Shown here: piece after piece, positions 24,059 to 32,288 of the stretch
How the letters are laid out: each line of letters opens with the position of its first letter
Position numbering within the stretch: position 1 is the stretch's first letter
Position numbers and translations under genes: made by a program
Notes under the pieces: model-generated
What the model was told of the DNA's origin: nothing
Databases searched by the model: none
What the model saw: only the letters and a program-made list of their open reading frames with translations
Assembly (NCBI RefSeq): GCF_030866805.1
Contig: NZ_CP133019.1
Coordinates: 3,472,001 to 3,536,000 of the forward strand
Direction: 5' to 3'
Length of the DNA: 64,000 bases
From: Microbacterium terrisoli
GTDB taxonomy: Bacteria > Actinomycetota > Actinomycetes > Actinomycetales > Microbacteriaceae

Positions 24059-25174
24059 ATGAAGATCACCACCATGAGGACGGTCGCCGTCTCGGCAGCC
24101 CTCCTCCTGTCTCTGGGGATGCTCTCGGCGTGTTCGAACGCCGCGCAGAACCCAGGCAGCAACAGCACTGACAACAGCGCCAACGCCCAGAACGCCAAGA
24201 TCGGGCTTCTGCTGCCCGACAACGTGACCGAGCGGTACGCGAGCGCTGACAAGCCGTACTTCGAGGAGAAGGTCAAGGACCTCTGCGGCGGCTGCGAGGT
24301 GCTCTACGCGAACGCCGACGGCGACGCCGCAAAGCAGCAGCAGCAGGCGGAGTCGATGATGACGCAGGGCGTGAACGTCCTCGTGCTCGACCCCTTCGAC
24401 GGCAAGGCCGCGGCCGCGATCGTGAACCAGGCCAAATCCAAGAACATCCCGGTGCTCTCGTACGACCGCCTGATCGACAGCGCCGACGTGTCCTACTACG
24501 TCTCCTTCGACAACCAGAAGGTCGGTGAGCTGCAGGCCACCGCCCTGGTCGACCGCATGAAGGAGCTCGGCCTGCCCGGCGACGCCGGCATCATCATGGT
24601 CAACGGCTCGCCGACCGACCCGAACGCCGCGCAGTTCAAGAAGGGCGCGCACAGCGTCATCGACAAGTCCGGCCTGAAGATCCTCGCCGAGTACGACACA
24701 CCCGGATGGGAGCCGCCGAAGGCTCAGGACTGGGTCTCCGGCCAGGTGACCAAGTTCGGCAACCAGATCAAGGGCGTGTACGACGCGAACGACGACACCG
24801 CCGGTGGCGCGATCGCAGCGCTCAAGGCCGGCGGCATCAAGCCGCTTCCCCCGGTCACGGGTCAGGATGCCGCACTCTCGGGCATCCAGCGCATCATCTC
24901 CGGTGACCAGTACATGACGGTCTACAAGGCCTTCAAGCCCGAGGCCTACCAGGCCGCCGAGCTGGCCGTCGCGCTGGCCAAGGGTGAGAGCCCGAAGGCA
25001 CCCCAGACCGCCGACACCGCCAGCGGCGTCGCGATCCCGTCGTTCCTGCTGACCCCGGTCGCTGTGACCGTCGCCAACATCAAGGACACTGTCATCAAGG
25101 ACGGCCTGTACACGGTCGACCAGATCTGCACCACCGCGTACGCCGCGGCGTGCAAGACGGCAGGGCTCGAGTAA
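24059..25174 (+). CDS. Sugar ABC transporter substrate-binding lipoprotein (FrcB/XylF-like)
   Basis: A 371-residue periplasmic-binding-protein-like lipoprotein. The signal peptide ends in the lipobox LSAC (Cys about residue 22), then the Peripla_BP_4 fold begins KIGLLLPDN; VLVLDPFDGKAA and the AGGAIAALKAGG helix are typical of ribose/xylose/fructose-class binders. It captures a monosaccharide outside the membrane and delivers it to the permease encoded two genes downstream. ATG 24059 has GGAGG at a good distance. The exact sugar (xylose, fructose, ribose or other pentose/hexose) cannot be told. Confidence 0.9.
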   Translation: MKITTMRTVAVSAALLLSLGMLSACSNAAQNPGSNSTDNSANAQNAKIGLLLPDNVTERYASADKPYFEEKVKDLCGGCEVLYANADGDAAKQQQQAESMMTQGVNVLVLDPFDGKAAAAIVNQAKSKNIPVLSYDRLIDSADVSYYVSFDNQKVGELQATALVDRMKELGLPGDAGIIMVNGSPTDPNAAQFKKGAHSVIDKSGLKILAEYDTPGWEPPKAQDWVSGQVTKFGNQIKGVYDANDDTAGGAIAALKAGGIKPLPPVTGQDAALSGIQRIISGDQYMTVYKAFKPEAYQAAELAVALAKGESPKAPQTADTASGVAIPSFLLTPVAVTVANIKDTVIKDGLYTVDQICTTAYAAACKTAGLE

Positions 25175-25243
25175 TACGCCCGGTGCGGGCCGGCCGGACG
25201 CATGTCCAGCCGGCCCGCATCCACGAATTCACAAGGAGGCGCC

Positions 25244-26137
25244 GTGGCGTCAGCAATCACCACCGACGAGCAGCGCGCACCCGAGCGCGAACCGATCCTG
25301 TCGATCAGCGGCATCTCGAAGGGGTTCGGCGCCGTGCGCGCGCTGACCGACATCGAGATGGACGTCTACGCGGGTGAGGTCGTCGCCCTGGTCGGCGACA
25401 ACGGCGCCGGAAAGTCCACACTCGTCAAGATCCTCGCCGGCGTGCACCCGCCGGACTCCGGAACGATCATGTTCAACGGCTCCGACGTGTCGATCGCCTC
25501 GCCCACCGCCTCGCGCGAGCTGGGCATCGCGACCGTGTTCCAGGACCTCGCTCTGTGCGACAACCTGGACGTCGTGGCCAATCTGTTCCTCGGCCATGAG
25601 CTGGGCTCGGGCACTCTGGACGAAGAGCTGATGGAACAGCAGGCGTGGTCGCTGCTGCGCCAGCTGTCGGCCAAGATCCCGTCGGTGCGCATCGCCGTCG
25701 CCTCCCTGTCGGGTGGCCAGCGCCAGACCGTCGCGATCGCCCGGTCGCTGATCGGCGAACCGCAGATCGTGATCCTCGACGAGCCGACCGCGGCGCTGGG
25801 CGTCGCCCAGACCGCCGAAGTGCTCAACCTCATCGAGCGACTGCGCGAGCAGGGCTTGGGCGTCATCCTCATCAGCCACAACATGGCCGACGTGCAGGCT
25901 GTCGCCGATCGCATCGTCGTGCTGCGGCTGGGTCGCAACAACGGCGTTTTCCGCACCTCGGCCGTCAGCTACGAAGAGATCGTGGCGGCGATCACCGGGG
26001 CGACCGACAACCCGGTCAGTCTGCGCGAGAGCACGCACGAGCGGGATGCCGCAGCCGCGGCCGCGACCTCGGACCCCGATTCCCCGCCTGCCGCCGACGA
26101 TGTCGTCGGCCCGAACGAGAAAGAGCCGAGCGCATGA
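25244..26137 (+). CDS. Sugar ABC transporter ATP-binding protein (single domain)
   Basis: A 297-residue ATPase with one nucleotide-binding domain: Walker A GDNGAGKST (about residue 65), signature LSGGQRQ, Walker B IVILDEPTAALG and the ISHNMADV switch. Canonical XylG/RbsA proteins have two fused domains (~500 residues); this one has one, as in FrcA of the FrcBCA fructose system, so it should act as a homodimer. A Ser/Asp/Pro-rich C-terminal tail of ~35 residues is extra. The GTG at 25244 follows AAGGAGG. The stop overlaps the permease ATG. Confidence 0.92.
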   Translation: MASAITTDEQRAPEREPILSISGISKGFGAVRALTDIEMDVYAGEVVALVGDNGAGKSTLVKILAGVHPPDSGTIMFNGSDVSIASPTASRELGIATVFQDLALCDNLDVVANLFLGHELGSGTLDEELMEQQAWSLLRQLSAKIPSVRIAVASLSGGQRQTVAIARSLIGEPQIVILDEPTAALGVAQTAEVLNLIERLREQGLGVILISHNMADVQAVADRIVVLRLGRNNGVFRTSAVSYEEIVAAITGATDNPVSLRESTHERDAAAAAATSDPDSPPAADDVVGPNEKEPSA

Positions 26138-27405
26138 CGAACCAGGCATCGCGGACGAGAGACAACTCGTCGCCCACGACCGTCGCGGCCGATCTGCAGG
26201 ACGAGCGACTGCTGCGCCGCGAAGGACTGCGCGGTACCCTTGCCGCCTTCGGCACACGGGTGCGCACCGGAGACGTCGGCTCGCTGCCGGTCTTCCTCGG
26301 GCTGATCGTCATCTGGATCGTCTTCCAGATCTTGAACCCCCGGTTCCTCTCGGCGACCAACCTGGTGGACCTCACCCTGCAGTGCGCGGCGTTGGGCACC
26401 ATCGCCCTGGGCGTCGTGGTCGTGCTGCTGGTTGCCCAGATCGACCTCTCGATCGGTTCACTGGCCGGATTGGCCTCTGCCTTGCTGGGCGTCACGTTCG
26501 TCAGCTGGGGCTGGCCGATCTGGGCGTCGATCCTGCTGGCGCTGGTCATCGGTGCTGTGATCGGGTACGTCTACGGCTTCCTGTTCACGAGGTTCGGCGT
26601 GCCGACCTTCGTGGTCACCCTGGCCGGCCTCATGGGATTCCTCGGCCTGCAGCTGTGGGTGCTCGGACCCACCGGAACGATCAACCTGCCCTACACCTCC
26701 TGGATCGTGCAGTTCGCGACCACGTGGTTCCTGCCGCCGTGGCTGGCCTATGCGCTGGCCGGGCTGGTCGTGATCGGCATCGTCGTCAACGACGTCTCGA
26801 AGGCACGCCGTCGCGCCAAGGCGGGCCTGTCGACGGGACCCGCATCGCTCATCGTGATCAAGGCCGTCGTCATCGCGATCGTCGCGGCCGGCGCCATCGC
26901 GTGGCTGGCCACGAACCGCGGTGTCGCGGTGTCGTTCCTGCTGTTCATCGTGCTGGTCGCGGTGATGGCGTCGCTGCTGACCCGCACCCGATGGGGACGC
27001 TGGATCTACGCGGTCGGCGGCAACGAAGAGGCCGCGCGCCGCGCGGGCATCAACGTGAAGGTGATCTACATCTCGGCGCTCATGGTCGGCACCGTGCTGG
27101 CGAGCCTCGGCGGACTCATGCTCGCCGCGCGCCTGACGGCGGCCAGCATCTCGACCGGTGGCGGCACGGTCAACCTCGTCGCGATCGCTGCGGCGGTCAT
27201 CGGCGGCACCAGCCTGTTCGGTGGTCGCGGATCGGCGTGGTCGGCGCTGCTGGGCATCTTCGTGATCCAGTCGATCTTCAACGGTCTGACGCTGCTGAGC
27301 CTCGACTCGGACGTGCAGTTCATGGTCACCGGTGCGGTGCTGCTGTTGGCCGTGATCATCGACTCGCTGTCGCGGCGCTCTCGCGCCAGTCACGGGCAGG
27401 CATAG
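26134..27405 (+). CDS. Sugar ABC transporter permease (XylH/FrcC-like)
   Basis: A 423-residue integral membrane protein with about ten hydrophobic segments, preceded by a ~50-residue cytoplasmic N-terminus. The QIDLSIGSLAGLASALLG segment and AVGGNEEAARRAGINV cytoplasmic loop are signatures of the BPD_transp_2 (RbsC/XylH) family; VAIAAAVIGGTSLFGGRGS follows near the end. It forms the channel with the ATPase whose stop codon its ATG overlaps (ATGA). A strong hairpin lies 23 bases after the stop, closing the operon. Confidence 0.92.
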   Translation: MTNQASRTRDNSSPTTVAADLQDERLLRREGLRGTLAAFGTRVRTGDVGSLPVFLGLIVIWIVFQILNPRFLSATNLVDLTLQCAALGTIALGVVVVLLVAQIDLSIGSLAGLASALLGVTFVSWGWPIWASILLALVIGAVIGYVYGFLFTRFGVPTFVVTLAGLMGFLGLQLWVLGPTGTINLPYTSWIVQFATTWFLPPWLAYALAGLVVIGIVVNDVSKARRRAKAGLSTGPASLIVIKAVVIAIVAAGAIAWLATNRGVAVSFLLFIVLVAVMASLLTRTRWGRWIYAVGGNEEAARRAGINVKVIYISALMVGTVLASLGGLMLAARLTAASISTGGGTVNLVAIAAAVIGGTSLFGGRGSAWSALLGIFVIQSIFNGLTLLSLDSDVQFMVTGAVLLLAVIIDSLSRRSRASHGQA

Positions 27406-27427
27406 CCGGCCCGGCGCAAGCCGTACG

Positions 27428-27465
27428 GATCGAGCCCGGCCGGTTCACTCCGGTCGGGCTCGATC
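27428..27465 (+). terminator. Hairpin terminator after the sugar transporter operon
   Basis: GATCGAGCCCGGCCGG (27428-27443) pairs with 27450-27465 over 16 positions with one mismatch, loop TTCACT, and is followed by TCTGTCT. It lies between convergent genes. Confidence 0.75.
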
Positions 27466-27517
27466 TCTGTCTGCGACGCTCGGCCGATCGGCGCTCGGCC
27501 CGTCGACGCCCGGCTGC

Positions 27518-28972
27518 TCAGCGATCGGCCGCGCGGGGGGACGGCGCGGGATTCGGACGCGGCGACGGCGACGGCTTCGCCGGCTCGCACACCAGAGGCG
27601 CGGGCCGGCGCGCGTCATACTCGCGCGCACGCACCGAAGTCGCACCCTGTAATTCGCCCAGGCGCTCACGCAGAGCCCCCGTCCGGGGGTCGGATGAGGC
27701 ATCCAGCGCCCGCGCCAAGCCGACATAGGTCGGCAGATGGTGCGCGGCGAACGTGAGGTCGCCGAGCGTCGGCTTCGGGTCGCCGACGGCTCCGACCACG
27801 AGACTGCCCGGAGCCCCGACGCGGGACGGTGAACCCCCGGCTGCCAGGGACTGGACAAGATCGTCGGTGTTGCGCAGCTGCACGCTGAGGGTGTCCGGTC
27901 CCACCGCCGCCTCGGTCGGTGACCCCGCGGTCACCAGCAGCCGGGCATCGTATCCGCCCTGCATGGCCAGCAGGTCGGCCATCATCCCGCCCTGCGAGTG
28001 GCCGAACAGGTAGACCTGGTCCCCGGGGGCGGCGCCGGCGTCGGCCAGCGCGGCCTGCACCGCCTCGTAGGCTGCGGCATCCTGCCCGAAGTACAACTGC
28101 AGATCGGAGGCCAGATCCCACGGATCGTCACCGTCACCACCCGGCCAGAAGTCGCGGGTCCCCGCGAGATACACCGCATAGCGGGTCGTGCCGTCGGGCA
28201 TCGTGTACGTCTCGATGCGGATGCGCGCATCGCCACCGCCATCGCCATCGTCGTCGGGGATGCGTCCGATCGCGGCGGCCAGATCGGTGGGTGCTGCCAC
28301 ATCGACGGCGTCGACCGTGCGGATCAGGTCGACCGGCGGCGGCGCACCCCGCAGCCGGTCACCGGGCTCGATCGTGCCCCCGCCGATCGTCCGCAGAAGC
28401 TGCTGCAGCAGCTGCCCCGCGCCCACGAGCCCCGCCGTCGCGACCAGCAGATCCGGAACCGCCAGCGGAGCCAGCAGCCGTGCGACACCCACCGGCAGCA
28501 ATGCGCCCGCGTTCGAGAAGGACGTGACTCCCATCCCGACCTGCCGATGCCACCCGGCCATCGCCGTATCGGCGGCATGCGCCGCATCGGGATGCCGCGC
28601 CTCGAGCTGCGTGAGCTGCCGGCTCAGTCGCATTCGCTCGCCGGCGGCGGATGCCACAGCCACACGCACACGCTGGTCGACGATCTCGTACGTGGCGGCC
28701 AGCGACCGCAGATCGGCGGCGATCTCGGCGAGGTCGTCGGCCTGGGTCCACGCGCGCCATGACGACTGCCGCACCGAGGAGGCGAGGGAGGGAGCGTTCA
28801 TGTCTGCCACCGCCAGTGCGCCCAGCCTGCGCGACTGCTCGGCCAGGTCGTCTGCCGCACGCCGCACCCTGTCTTCGAGGTCGGCATATCGGGCGGCGGC
28901 GGCGTCCAGGGCATCGGTGTCGACGGCGACCAGTCCCCCGCTGCGGATGTCGATGTCATCCGGCCTGCTCAC
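27518..28972 (-). CDS. Alpha/beta-hydrolase protein with WXG-like helical N-terminus
   Basis: A 484-residue protein. Residues ~1-130 are helical and Ala/Asp/Arg-rich like ESX substrates, with RAWTQADDLAEI; a hydrophobic stretch near 165-205 (LLPVGVARLLAPLA) could insert in a membrane; the C-terminal half is a lipase-like hydrolase with the nucleophile elbow GHSQGGMM (about residue 325) and a later FAAHHLPTY that can supply the His. The tail is Pro/Ser/Arg-rich. The GTG 28972 start is chosen because it is close behind a small WXG-like gene. A type VII-secretion-linked or cell-surface hydrolase is plausible; substrates are unknown. Confidence 0.75.
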   Translation of the reverse strand: MSRPDDIDIRSGGLVAVDTDALDAAAARYADLEDRVRRAADDLAEQSRRLGALAVADMNAPSLASSVRQSSWRAWTQADDLAEIAADLRSLAATYEIVDQRVRVAVASAAGERMRLSRQLTQLEARHPDAAHAADTAMAGWHRQVGMGVTSFSNAGALLPVGVARLLAPLAVPDLLVATAGLVGAGQLLQQLLRTIGGGTIEPGDRLRGAPPPVDLIRTVDAVDVAAPTDLAAAIGRIPDDDGDGGGDARIRIETYTMPDGTTRYAVYLAGTRDFWPGGDGDDPWDLASDLQLYFGQDAAAYEAVQAALADAGAAPGDQVYLFGHSQGGMMADLLAMQGGYDARLLVTAGSPTEAAVGPDTLSVQLRNTDDLVQSLAAGGSPSRVGAPGSLVVGAVGDPKPTLGDLTFAAHHLPTYVGLARALDASSDPRTGALRERLGELQGATSVRAREYDARRPAPLVCEPAKPSPSPRPNPAPSPRAADR

Positions 28973-29004
28973 CCGTTCACCCGCCGACCCGTTCACCCGT
29001 TCAC
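28972..29004. repeat. 9-bp direct repeats at the junction of the WXG-like and hydrolase genes
   Basis: CCCGTTCAC occurs at 28972-28980, 28988-28996 and 28996-29004, running from the hydrolase start into the stop codon of the upstream gene. Repeat slippage here would alter the spacing between the two genes. Confidence 0.6.
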
Positions 29005-29339
29005 CCGCCCGCCGCCTGCATCCAGGCGGTGTCGCGCAGGCGGCGCACCTCGTACTCCTCGTCGGCCAGGCGGGTGATGATCGCGGCGGTCGCGGCATCC
29101 CACGTCTGCGTCTTCTGCCGATACGCGCGCACCGCGTCCGCCTGCCAGGCGGTGTCATCGCGCACTGCCTGCACCTGAAGCCGGGTCTGCTCGAGCGCCT
29201 GGCGCACCTCGAACAGCGCGCGGGCAGCGGCGTCCAGCACCTGCACGACGTTCTGTGCGGCCATGCCTCCGAAAGCCGTGTCCCCGAAAGCACTGCCCCC
29301 GAAAGCACTGACGTCGGCGGCGCCTGGAACCGTGGTCAT
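29001..29339 (-). CDS. Small WXG100/ESX-like helical protein
   Basis: A 112-residue protein. The N-terminal 25 residues hold a five-residue Gly/Phe/Ala repeat (SAFGG, SAFGD, TAFGG); the rest is two predicted helices separated by DTAWQADAVRAYRQ, reminiscent of the W-x-G-type turn of ESX proteins. It directly precedes, on the same strand, a hydrolase with a similar helical N-terminus, as in effector/partner pairs. No secretion machinery is encoded in the window. ATG 29339 has GGAGGG upstream. Function is inferred from shape and context only. Confidence 0.65.
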   Translation of the reverse strand: MTTVPGAADVSAFGGSAFGDTAFGGMAAQNVVQVLDAAARALFEVRQALEQTRLQVQAVRDDTAWQADAVRAYRQKTQTWDAATAAIITRLADEEYEVRRLRDTAWMQAAGG

Positions 29340-29441
29340 CCCTCCACGATGTCCGAGCCGCACCGCCCGGCGAGTGCTGCCGGGCACATCCGTGGACAGA
29401 TCGGGTAGCGCGATGGACTGTGCAGGAACCGTCGGCACCGC

Positions 29442-29453
29442 CAGAATGGACGC
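29442..29453 (+). promoter_or_regulatory. -10 of a probable leaderless phosphatase transcript
   Basis: CAGAAT at 29442-29447 ends 7 bases before the ATG at 29454. Confidence 0.45.
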
Positions 29454-29960
29454 ATGACCGACATACCACCGCCGTTCCGGGTGGTGTTCGTGTGCACGGG
29501 GAACATCTGCCGTTCCCCGATGGCCGAAGTCCTGTTCCGTTCGCTCGCCGATTCGGTGGGGCTGGCAGACCGGGTGGTCTCCACGAGCGCCGGCACCGGC
29601 GACTGGCACGTCGGCGAGCGCGCCGACCGGCGCACGATCGCCTCGCTGGCCCACCACGGGTTCGACGGGCGCGCACACCGGGCCCGCCAGTTCGGCTATC
29701 ACGACTTCGACCAGAACGACCTGGTGGTTGCCCTGGACACCGGCCACGAACGCGTGCTGCACGAGTGGGCGCGCAGCGACGAGGACGAGGCGAAGATCGC
29801 GCTGCTGCTCTCGTTCGATCCCCAGTCAGGCGGCGCACGCGATGTGCCCGACCCGTACTACGCCGACGCTCAGATGTTCGATGAGGTGCTCGGTATGATC
29901 GAGAGCGCATGCCGGGCGCTCTTCCGGCAGCTCGAACCCGCGATCCGCGCCACCGGCTGA
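29454..29960 (+). CDS. Low-molecular-weight protein-tyrosine phosphatase
   Basis: A 168-residue phosphatase with the P-loop CTGNICRS (nucleophile Cys14, Arg20) and the general-acid motif DPYY near residue 138. It hydrolyses phosphotyrosine; in actinobacteria such enzymes act on Tyr-phosphorylated proteins or are secreted. It is transcribed from its own probable leaderless promoter and lies 37 bases before purB on the same strand, so the two may be cotranscribed. Confidence 0.94.
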   Translation: MTDIPPPFRVVFVCTGNICRSPMAEVLFRSLADSVGLADRVVSTSAGTGDWHVGERADRRTIASLAHHGFDGRAHRARQFGYHDFDQNDLVVALDTGHERVLHEWARSDEDEAKIALLLSFDPQSGGARDVPDPYYADAQMFDEVLGMIESACRALFRQLEPAIRATG

Positions 29961-29997
29961 GCCTGTGCGAGCCGGGTCGGCGACGAAACGGAAGCCC

Positions 29998-31374
29998 GTG
30001 ACCGCTCTCTCTCCCCAACCCCTGAGCCCCCTCGACGGCCGCTACCGCGACGCGGTGGCACCGCTGGGCGAGTTCCTGTCCGAGGCGGGTCTGAACCGCG
30101 CCCGCGTCGAGGTCGAAGTCGAGTGGCTGATCGCCCTGACCGACCGCTCGCTGTTCGGGGCCACGCCGCTGACCGAGACCGAGAGGGACGACCTGCGCGG
30201 ACTGTACCGCGACTTCGGACAGGACGAGATCGACTGGCTCGCCGCGAAAGAGGCCGTCACCCGTCACGACGTCAAGGCTGTCGAATACCTCGTGCGCGAC
30301 CGGCTCGCCCACCTGGGCCTGGAGCGCATCGCCGAGCTCACCCACTTCGCCTGCACGAGCGAAGACATCAACTCCGCGTCATACGCGATCACCGTGCAGC
30401 GCGCGGTGCTCGGGGTGTGGATGCCGAAGCTGCGCGAGGTCGTCACGAAGCTGCGGGCACTGGCCGAGCAGCACGCCGACGCTGCGATGCTGGCCCGCAC
30501 GCACGGGCAGCCGGCGACTCCCACCACGATGGGCAAGGAGCTCGCGGTGTTCGCGTGGCGCCTCGAGCGCGTGGCCGGCCAGATCGAGGGCGGCCAGTTC
30601 CTGGCGAAGTTCTCGGGCGCGACCGGCACGTGGTCGGCGCACCTGGCCGCCGAGCCGTCGGTGGACTGGCAGGCGCTCTCGCGCGAGTTCATCGAGGGCC
30701 TGGGCATCGGCTTCAATCCGCTGACCACCCAGATCGAGTCCCACGACTGGCAGATCGAGCTCTACGATCGCGCGCGTCATGCCGGCGGCATCCTGCACAA
30801 TCTGGCGACGGATGCCTGGACCTATATCTCGCTCGGATATTTCGCGCAGATCCCCGTCGCGGGCGCGACCGGATCGTCGACCATGCCGCACAAGATCAAC
30901 CCGATCCGGTTCGAGAACGCCGAGGCCAACCTCGAGATCTCGGCGGGCCTGTTCGCGACCCTGTCGCAGACGCTGGTCACCTCGCGCATGCAGCGCGACC
31001 TGACCGACTCGACCACGCAGCGCAACATCGGCGTCGCGTTCGGGCACTCGCTGCTGGCGCTGGAGAACCTGCTGCGCGGCCTGGACTCGATCTCGCTGTC
31101 GCGGGACGTGCTGCTGGCCGACCTCGACGCCAACTGGGAGGTGCTGGCCGAGGCGATCCAGACGGTCGTGCGCGGCGAGATCGCTGCCGGCCACTCGTCG
31201 ATCTCGGACCCGTACGCACTGCTGAAGGACCTGACCCGCGGTCACCGCGTCGGGCCGGTCGAGCTGTCCGAATTCGTGCAGGGGCTGGACATCTCCGATG
31301 CCGCCAAGCACCGCCTGCTGATGCTGACGCCCGAGACCTACACAGGCGTGGCCGCACAGCTCGCCCAGGGCTGA
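29998..31374 (+). CDS. purB: Adenylosuccinate lyase
   Basis: A 458-residue fumarase/aspartase-superfamily lyase. It opens with PLSPLDGRYRD, has TSEDINS near residue 120 and the signature SSTMPHKINPIRFEN near residue 295, matching the long PurB type. It cleaves SAICAR to AICAR and adenylosuccinate to AMP in purine synthesis. The GTG at 29998 with GGAAG upstream is the natural start, rather than GTG 29965. Purine genes normally clustered elsewhere are not near; it sits behind a tyrosine phosphatase gene. Confidence 0.96.
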   Translation: MTALSPQPLSPLDGRYRDAVAPLGEFLSEAGLNRARVEVEVEWLIALTDRSLFGATPLTETERDDLRGLYRDFGQDEIDWLAAKEAVTRHDVKAVEYLVRDRLAHLGLERIAELTHFACTSEDINSASYAITVQRAVLGVWMPKLREVVTKLRALAEQHADAAMLARTHGQPATPTTMGKELAVFAWRLERVAGQIEGGQFLAKFSGATGTWSAHLAAEPSVDWQALSREFIEGLGIGFNPLTTQIESHDWQIELYDRARHAGGILHNLATDAWTYISLGYFAQIPVAGATGSSTMPHKINPIRFENAEANLEISAGLFATLSQTLVTSRMQRDLTDSTTQRNIGVAFGHSLLALENLLRGLDSISLSRDVLLADLDANWEVLAEAIQTVVRGEIAAGHSSISDPYALLKDLTRGHRVGPVELSEFVQGLDISDAAKHRLLMLTPETYTGVAAQLAQG

Positions 31375-31385
31375 GCGCGGGACCG

Positions 31386-32183
31386 CTACCGCGGACGGAC
31401 GGTCAGCGCCTGATCGACCGTGCCGATCGGCCCGAGGCCATCGTGCAGCACCGTGTGGGTCAGGCCCATGCCCGACGGGCCGAAGCTGACCGTGGTGTCG
31501 GCGCCGATCCACGTGTCTTCCGGCGAGACGAACGCCGGCTCGCGGAACAGGTGCACTGTCAGGTCGATATTGGGGAACACCGCCTGCTCGGGCATCACGC
31601 GCACCGTCACCCCGTTGAGGATGTCGACGGTTCCCAACGTGCGGGCGGTGGGCGAGACATCCTCTCCCTCGACGAGATCGACCATGGGCCGCAGCCACGA
31701 CCATGCCCGACCGGGACGCTCCTGACGACGACGCGTCTGGACCGTCGTGACGAATCGGCCCGGCCAGACCTCACCCGCGTTCCATTCCGGCAGCGTCTGG
31801 CGGGGCGGCATCGGCGGCAGATCCGATCCGGCGAGCGCCGTGGTGTCGGCGCGCTGCATCCACCACGCCCGCGCGATCACCGCCGGCCGCTCGTCGTGGC
31901 TGAGCACCGCCTCGACCAGCTCGACCGTGCGCCCGGGCCGCAGCACGCGCACCGCGGTGTCCATGACGTCGATCGGCATCACGCCGAGGATGTCGTACGA
32001 CACCCGTGCCAGCTGCATGCCGTCGTCGCGGCGGGCGCGATGCTCCCGCTCGATGAGGTGCGCGATCAGGCCCAGCGCCGGAGCGATGTGCTGCTCGGCG
32101 GGGTTCCATGCGCCCTCGACGCCGGAGGTGGCTCGAAACCGGGTCGGACTCAGTCGCAGGAAGTATGCGGGCACGTTCGGCAT
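31386..32183 (-). CDS. Thioesterase family protein (TesB/acyl-CoA thioesterase-like)
   Basis: A 265-residue protein with a double-hotdog layout: the N-terminal half contains GLIAHLIERE and SYDILGVMPID, and the second half contains LTVHLFREP and WIGADTTVSFGPSGMGLTHT, which resembles the DTT/G segment of the C-terminal hotdog in TesB-like enzymes. It probably hydrolyses an acyl-CoA thioester. ATG 32183 is chosen; GTG 32198 would add five residues. It is convergent with purB across 11 bases. Confidence 0.82.
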   Translation of the reverse strand: MPNVPAYFLRLSPTRFRATSGVEGAWNPAEQHIAPALGLIAHLIEREHRARRDDGMQLARVSYDILGVMPIDVMDTAVRVLRPGRTVELVEAVLSHDERPAVIARAWWMQRADTTALAGSDLPPMPPRQTLPEWNAGEVWPGRFVTTVQTRRRQERPGRAWSWLRPMVDLVEGEDVSPTARTLGTVDILNGVTVRVMPEQAVFPNIDLTVHLFREPAFVSPEDTWIGADTTVSFGPSGMGLTHTVLHDGLGPIGTVDQALTVRPR

Positions 32184-32221
32184 CGTATGCCCGCACACGG
32201 TGGCTCACAGGGCAGCAGGCC

Positions 32222-32264
32222 GACCCGGCGAATCCATGCCTGGTGCATGTCGATTCGCCGGGTC
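32222..32264 (-). terminator. Long hairpin after the MHS transporter gene
   Basis: GACCCGGCGAATC (32222-32234) pairs with 32252-32264; inside, CATGC pairs with GCATG around CTGGT, with a 2-base bulge. The 18-bp stem lies 24 bases past the transporter stop on the minus strand. Confidence 0.7.
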
Positions 32265-32288
32265 CTCGCGTCGCGGTGGGCTGTGGCG

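Noticed and set aside
22646..24652. 668-codon open frame on the minus strand
   Set aside because: Antisense to the ROK and binding-protein genes, which are well supported.
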